From: Bacillus sp. FJAT-25509
GTDB taxonomy: Bacteria; Bacillota; Bacilli; Bacillales; Bacillaceae_G
DNA: 64,000 nucleotides
Reading direction: 5' to 3'
Assembly: GCF_001420605.1 (NCBI RefSeq)
Contig: NZ_LJIZ01000005.1
Location: 1-64,000, forward strand
Below are positions 57,954 through 64,000 of this stretch, piece by piece. Position 1 is the first letter of the stretch. Each line of letters opens with the position of its first letter. Both the position numbers and the translations under genes were made by a program. Under the pieces are notes generated by a model that was not told the origin of the DNA, did no database searches, and saw nothing but the letters and a program-made list of their open reading frames with translations.

Positions 57954-58787
57954 TTGGAGAAAGCAAGACTTCAGATCACAAGTAAAACCATCTTAATTCA
58001 TTTAATTCTAATTGTCGGCGCCTTGGCGATGGTCTTCCCTTTTATATGGATGTTACTAACTTCATTAAAAACTTATGCTGAGTCGATTCATGTTCCGCCT
58101 GTTATTGTTCCAAAGCATTTCCAGTGGGTGAATTATAAAGATGTTTTTGATTTACTACCATTCTTTAAATTTATGTTTAACACGCTAATCATTACAGTGA
58201 TTCGTACTATTGGACAATTATTATTATGTTCTTTAGCTGCATACGCATTTGCGAGAATTGAATTTCCAGGAAGAAATATTCTTTTTTTAATAGCTTTATC
58301 GGTTTTAATGGTACCAGGCCAGGTCTTTTTATTGCCACAATATATGATCATGGTGAAATTAGGCTGGTTAAACACTTTACAAGCAGTAGTAGTTCCAGGT
58401 CTATTTAGTGCATTTGGTACGTTCCTTTTAAGACAGTTTTTTATGGGGTTACCAAAGGAATTAGAAGAAGCAGCTAGATTAGATGGCTGTAATCATTTCC
58501 AAATTTATTGGAAAATCATGCTTCCTTTAGCAAAGCCAGGTTTAGTTGCTTTAGGTATATTTACAACGCTATGGAGCTGGAATGAATTAATGTGGCCAAT
58601 GATTGTTAATAGCTCACCAGAATCAATGACGTTATCCGTCGGTTTGTCATCACTGCAAGGACAATATCTAACAAATTACCCAGTATTAATGGCAGGATCA
58701 TTCTTAGCAATTTTACCAATGCTTATTTTATTTATGATTTTGCAAAAACAATTTATTGAAGGAATTGCAGTTACAGGAAATAAATAA
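57954..58787 (+). CDS. ABC sugar transporter permease (MalG type)
   Basis: Second permease of the importer, 277 residues with six membrane segments, beginning after MEKARLQITSKTILIHLILIV. The MalG-type features are present: VNYKDVF near residue 60 and the EAA loop LEEAARLDGCNHFQIYWKIMLPLAKP. The start is TTG with AAGGAGGAG upstream. It lies 14 bp after the MalF-type gene. Confidence 0.94.
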   Translation: MEKARLQITSKTILIHLILIVGALAMVFPFIWMLLTSLKTYAESIHVPPVIVPKHFQWVNYKDVFDLLPFFKFMFNTLIITVIRTIGQLLLCSLAAYAFARIEFPGRNILFLIALSVLMVPGQVFLLPQYMIMVKLGWLNTLQAVVVPGLFSAFGTFLLRQFFMGLPKELEEAARLDGCNHFQIYWKIMLPLAKPGLVALGIFTTLWSWNELMWPMIVNSSPESMTLSVGLSSLQGQYLTNYPVLMAGSFLAILPMLILFMILQKQFIEGIAVTGNK

Positions 58788-58817
58788 AAATCTTACAAAG
58801 CTTGGAGGAAACTGATT

Positions 58818-60080
58818 ATGAAAGCAGCTTTAATAGGAGCAGGAAGTAGAGGATTCTATGCATATGGATCATATGCACTACAGTATCCACATGAAATTCA
58901 ATTCATTGCAATAGCGGAGCCAAATAAAGAAAAAAGAGAAAAGTTTGCGGAAGCTCACAATATCCCTGAGAATATGAGATTTGAAGACTGGACTGAGCTG
59001 TTAGAAAAAGAACAGCTATGTGAGGCTCTACTAATTTGTAGCCCAGACCGTAATCATTATAAGCCCGTTATGAAGGCAATTGAAAAAGGATATAGCATTT
59101 TATTAGAAAAACCAATGTCACCAGAACCAATTGAGACACTAGAAATAGCAGAAGCAGCAGAAAGGCATAATACATTATTAACGGTTTGTCACGTTATGAG
59201 GTATGCGCCATTTTATCAAGCATTAAAAGAAATTGTTGATCGAAAAGTAATCGGTGACATCGTATCAATCCAGTGGAACGAGAATGTAGGTTATTTTCAC
59301 CAAGCTCATAGTTTTGTACGTGGTAACTGGCGTAATTCTTCTGAATCTAGCTCAATGCTCTTACAAAAAAGCTGCCATGATATGGATATGCTTGCGTGGC
59401 TCATTGGTACTGAGTGCAAGAGTGTATCTTCATATGGAAGTTTAACTTACTTTAAAAAGGAAAACGCACCAGAAGGTTCAACATATCGCTGTTTGGATGG
59501 TTGTAAGGTGGAAAAGGAATGTCCTTATTCAGCGGCTAAATGGTATTTACATGACCGTGATGTTTGGCCAGCAAATGTCATTTCAGCAAGTTCTAGTCTT
59601 GATAGTAGACTAAAGGCAATTCAAGAGGGACCATATGGTCGCTGCGTATATCACTGTGACAATGATGTTGTTGACCATCAGGTAGTTAATTTATTATTTG
59701 AAAATGACGTAACAGTTGCATTTGCTATGACTGCATTTACAAATGAAACGTTCCGTAACTTTAAAATTATGGGAACAAAAGGCGAAATAGTTGGAAATGA
59801 TGCTAAAAATGAAATTGAAGTTAATTATTTTTCAGGTAAGAAGGAATTAATTAAGCCCTCAACTGTAGATGGTGGCCATATGGGAGCCGATACAAGTATT
59901 ATGGCTGATTTCATACAACGCGTAACTAAGAAGGACAAAGGCAGCTTAACATCAGCGATCGTGTCAGCTAAAAGTCATATGATCGCTTATGCAGCAGAGG
60001 AATCAAGAGTTTCGGGAACAATGGTTTCACTAGGTGATTATATGAAAAAATTAAAAATGACAGAAGAGAGAATTTTGTAG
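58818..60080 (+). CDS. Gfo/Idh/MocA family oxidoreductase
   Basis: A 420-residue NAD(P)-dependent protein. The Rossmann fold begins KAALIGAGSRGFYAYG, with CSPDRNHY and EKPMS (the conserved EKP lysine) at about 95. The C-terminal beta-sheet domain includes KSCHDMDMLAWLIG, where His is the probable catalytic residue. An insertion around 225-240 contains CLDGC-x5-CPYSA, a cysteine set that may bind a metal. Family members act on sugars and inositols, and some are GH109 glycosidases. The exact substrate is not evident. Context suggests the sugar imported by the same operon. Confidence 0.88.
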   Translation: MKAALIGAGSRGFYAYGSYALQYPHEIQFIAIAEPNKEKREKFAEAHNIPENMRFEDWTELLEKEQLCEALLICSPDRNHYKPVMKAIEKGYSILLEKPMSPEPIETLEIAEAAERHNTLLTVCHVMRYAPFYQALKEIVDRKVIGDIVSIQWNENVGYFHQAHSFVRGNWRNSSESSSMLLQKSCHDMDMLAWLIGTECKSVSSYGSLTYFKKENAPEGSTYRCLDGCKVEKECPYSAAKWYLHDRDVWPANVISASSSLDSRLKAIQEGPYGRCVYHCDNDVVDHQVVNLLFENDVTVAFAMTAFTNETFRNFKIMGTKGEIVGNDAKNEIEVNYFSGKKELIKPSTVDGGHMGADTSIMADFIQRVTKKDKGSLTSAIVSAKSHMIAYAAEESRVSGTMVSLGDYMKKLKMTEERIL

Positions 60081-60099
60081 AAATTTCTGTTGCGACATA

Positions 60100-60168
60100 A
60101 GGTGGTATCTTTTTCAATATTATGTATAATAGATGTATATTTAACTGGTTATGACAAAGATACCACCT
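60100..60168 (+). promoter_or_regulatory. gntR promoter region inside a 13-bp inverted repeat, with operator 3
   Basis: AGGTGGTATCTTT (60100-60112) and its exact complement AAAGATACCACCT (60156-60168) bracket a TATAAT (60125-60130) and operator-like ACTGGTTATGACAAAGATAC (60144-60163). The second arm lies just before AAAGGAGC, the gntR ribosome binding site. A transcript reading in from upstream could fold this stem, while one starting at the local -10 could not. Confidence 0.6.
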
Positions 60169-60181
60169 AAAGGAGCTAATC

Positions 60182-60901
60182 ATGGTAGAAAAGGATTCTC
60201 GACTTCCGCTTTATTATCAATTAATGGATATTTTATTAGAAAAAATCGAATCAGGCGAACTTGCTGAGAACGATCAGCTACCATCTGAACGAGAATTATG
60301 CGATACGTATCAAGTTAGCCGAACAACGGTAAGGCAGACGATGCAAGAGCTTGAAAAACAAAGCTATATTTATAAAGTTCATGGCAAGGGGACATATGTT
60401 TCTCCAAGAACGTATAACCAAAGTCTTGTAAAATTTTATAGTTTTACAGAAGAAATGAAAAAGGCAGGGAAAGTCCCAACGACAACGGTCGTTTCTTTTG
60501 AAAAAATCAATTGTGATAGTAAAGTAGCAAAGGTCATGGATATACCGGTAGAAGAAGAGGTATTTAAGATCGTTCGGTTAAGACTTGCAGATCAGGAACC
60601 GATGTTATACGAGACCTCCTATGTACCCGTAAAGGATTTTAAAAATCTTTCGAGTGAAGAATTGCAACATACGCCGATGTATGAAATCTTCAGAACCCAA
60701 TATAATGTGAATATTTCTAGCGCTTTAGAAAGCTTTATGGCTGTTAGTGCAAATAAAGTGGAGTCAGAAATGCTAAACATAATCGAGGGTGCACCATGTC
60801 TAATGCTTAAACGAGTAACTTATGATCAAAGCAAAGTAATTGAGTATACAATTTCTATTGCAAGAGGGGATAAGTTTACTTATACAGTAGAGTTAAAATA
60901 G
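60182..60901 (+). CDS. GntR/HutC-family transcriptional regulator
   Basis: A 239-residue repressor. The N-terminal winged helix (LPLYYQLMDILLEKIESGEL, PSERELCDTYQVSRTTVRQTMQEL, GKGTYV) is followed by a UTRA effector-binding domain (about 80-235). In NagR/YvoA-type relatives UTRA binds phosphorylated amino sugars. It lies between the oxidoreductase and agaS genes. The four ACTGGT-type operators in the cluster are its likely targets, including one before its own gene. Confidence 0.93.
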   Translation: MVEKDSRLPLYYQLMDILLEKIESGELAENDQLPSERELCDTYQVSRTTVRQTMQELEKQSYIYKVHGKGTYVSPRTYNQSLVKFYSFTEEMKKAGKVPTTTVVSFEKINCDSKVAKVMDIPVEEEVFKIVRLRLADQEPMLYETSYVPVKDFKNLSSEELQHTPMYEIFRTQYNVNISSALESFMAVSANKVESEMLNIIEGAPCLMLKRVTYDQSKVIEYTISIARGDKFTYTVELK

Positions 60902-60926
60902 ATACAAGAAGTATCTATTTAACCTA

Positions 60927-60946
60927 ACTGGTAATGATGACATTAA
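60927..60946 (+). promoter_or_regulatory. GntR-type operator 4 (before agaS)
   Basis: ACTGGTAATGATGACATTAA shares ACTGGTAATG with operator 1 and keeps the inverted TTAC-like half with altered spacing. It lies in the 67-bp gap between gntR and agaS. Confidence 0.6.
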
Positions 60947-60968
60947 CAGTAAAACAGGAGGAAATAGT

Positions 60969-63028
<2,060 letters not shown>

Positions 63029-63032
63029 AAAT

Positions 63033-63968
63033 ATGATTGCTACAATTACATTAAACCCTGCTATTGATATTCGGTATAGTCTTCCCGTCTTCCATTTAGA
63101 TGGTGTAAATCGTGTTACAGATGTAGATAAAACAGCTGGTGGGAAAGGGCTTAACGTTTCACGTGTATTATCTCAGCTAGGGGCTAAAGTCACTTGTACC
63201 GGTTTTTTAGGCGGAAAAGTCGGCGAGTGGATAGCTGATCAACTCCCAATTTACAATTTAACTAATCGTTTTGTAGGAATAAATGGAGAGACAAGATTTT
63301 GTTTAGTAATAGAATCAAAAGAAGGTCATACAGAAATTCTTGAACAAGGGCCTGAGATATTGGAGAATGAAAGAGAAGAATTTTTGAAAAATTTTGATAC
63401 TATTCTAGAATCGAATAACTATATTGTAGGTTCTGGCAGCTTGCCATACGGGATCAACTCTAATTTTTATAAATACCTAATAGAAAAAACAAAACAAAAA
63501 GGGAAGTATTTTCTTTTAGATTCAAGTGGAGAATCACTAGCAAATGGCATAAAGGGAAAGCCTTTTTTAATTAAGCCGAACAGAGAAGAGTTTTGCAAGT
63601 TGATCGGGTTAAACCAATTATCAATTGAGGATATGATCTTGCATGCCCGGGATATATGTCAAAAGGGTACCGAATACGTATTACTTTCTTTAGGAAAAGA
63701 AGGTGCTCTTTTAATTAGCAAAGATGTCACACTGCAGGCAATTGTTCCAACTTTGACAGATGTGCATCAAGTTGGATCAGGAGATAGCATGCTTGCAGGC
63801 TTTACCTTTGCGCATTCGAAAGGTTATTCAATTAAAGATATTTTAAAGTGGTCATGTGCCTGCGGGATAGCCAATGCTGCCTCAGAGCGGACTGGATCAG
63901 TTGAATTAACTAAAGTTCAACATTACTTTAATCTCATTAAGGTGAAGGAGTTAACAGGGGGTGATTAA
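63033..63968 (+). CDS. PfkB-family 1-phosphofructokinase / tagatose-6-phosphate kinase
   Basis: A 311-residue kinase of the FruK/LacC/PfkB group, using ATP to form a hexose bisphosphate. It begins MIATITLNPAIDIRYSLP, with AGGKGLNVSRVLSQLGA, the KPNREEF motif and the PfkB signature GSGDSMLAGF, where Asp is the catalytic base. It is 4 bp after the aldolase gene. The operon context favours tagatose-6-phosphate, but fructose-1-phosphate cannot be excluded by sequence. Confidence 0.9.
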   Translation: MIATITLNPAIDIRYSLPVFHLDGVNRVTDVDKTAGGKGLNVSRVLSQLGAKVTCTGFLGGKVGEWIADQLPIYNLTNRFVGINGETRFCLVIESKEGHTEILEQGPEILENEREEFLKNFDTILESNNYIVGSGSLPYGINSNFYKYLIEKTKQKGKYFLLDSSGESLANGIKGKPFLIKPNREEFCKLIGLNQLSIEDMILHARDICQKGTEYVLLSLGKEGALLISKDVTLQAIVPTLTDVHQVGSGDSMLAGFTFAHSKGYSIKDILKWSCACGIANAASERTGSVELTKVQHYFNLIKVKELTGGD

Positions 63969-63969
63969 G

Positions 63970-64000
63970 GTGGAAAATATAGTTTGTTTTGATATCGGGG
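63970..64000 (+). CDS. Start of a ROK-family kinase gene (cut by window end)
   Basis: A GTG start after GGGGGTGATTAAG opens a frame reading MENIVCFDIG, the usual first strand and phosphate loop start of ROK sugar kinases. Only ten codons are in the window. In this operon a ROK kinase could phosphorylate the imported amino sugar. Confidence 0.45.
   Translation, partial: MENIVCFDIG

Noticed and set aside
63147-63162. parS-like CGTTTCACGTGTATTA in the sugar kinase gene
   Set aside because: Only 12 of 16 positions match and one half-site is lost; it is explained by codons for N-V-S-R.

Overview
This is the replication-origin region of a low-GC, spore-forming member of the Bacillaceae. The evidence is gene order (gyrA-gyrB-recF-rlbA-dnaN-dnaA-oriC-rpmH-rnpA-yidC-jag-mnmE-mnmG-rsmG-noc-parA-parB, later walRK), the sporulation gene yyaC, the nucleoid-occlusion gene noc, and TTATNCACA DnaA boxes. 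The genus cannot be fixed from sequence alone. Nearly all genes left of about 9.4 kb read leftwards and nearly all to the right read rightwards, so they follow the forks leaving oriC. The exceptions are yyaC, a small membrane-protein gene at 37.5 kb and a secreted nuclease gene at 38.3-39.8 kb.

Region by region. 1-137: promoter and leader of a leftward rRNA operon that leaves the window. 611-9431: gyrA, gyrB, recF, rlbA, dnaN, dnaA. oriC is bipartite: DnaA boxes upstream of dnaA (9569-9830) and an unwinding region with DnaA-trios between dnaA and dnaN (7938-8073). 10.1-19.1 kb: ribosome, RNase P, membrane insertion, tRNA modification and chromosome segregation genes, with two perfect parS sites. 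19.2-30.1 kb: yyaC, an MscS channel, DUF951, ychF, rpsF-ssb-rpsR behind an S6:S18-type leader, yybS-gdpP-rplI, dnaB and purA. 30.26-30.61 kb: four tRNAs (Lys, Glu, Asp, Phe). 30.95-36.43 kb: the wal operon (walR-walK-walH-walI-walJ), with a third perfect parS inside walK. 36.5-37.2 kb: a CxxH/CxxC protein gene and rlmH, overlaid by a cluster of DnaA boxes.

From the 3' end of rlmH onward the conserved core breaks. The last bases of rlmH are repeated about 950 bp downstream, bracketing a small segment that holds gene debris and one small membrane protein. This resembles the integration site used by staphylococcal SCC elements. Next come a secreted DNA/RNA nuclease with a lamin-tail domain, a second two-component system, a membrane protein with Asp-box-like repeats, and a 2680-residue secreted subtilisin-family protein whose tandem C-terminal repeats end at an apparent frameshift. 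mqo follows, with three sequence repeats at exactly 32-bp spacing upstream.

The right end (55.4 kb to the edge) is an amino-sugar or galactose-type utilisation cluster: ABC sugar importer without its ATPase, Gfo/Idh/MocA oxidoreductase, GntR regulator, AgaS-like isomerase, class II aldolase, PfkB-type sugar-phosphate kinase and the start of a ROK kinase. Related operators of the form ACTGGTAATGACATCATTAC lie before the transporter, gntR and agaS. The enzymes fit conversion of a phosphorylated galactosamine-type sugar through tagatose phosphates to triose phosphates. That reading is inference.
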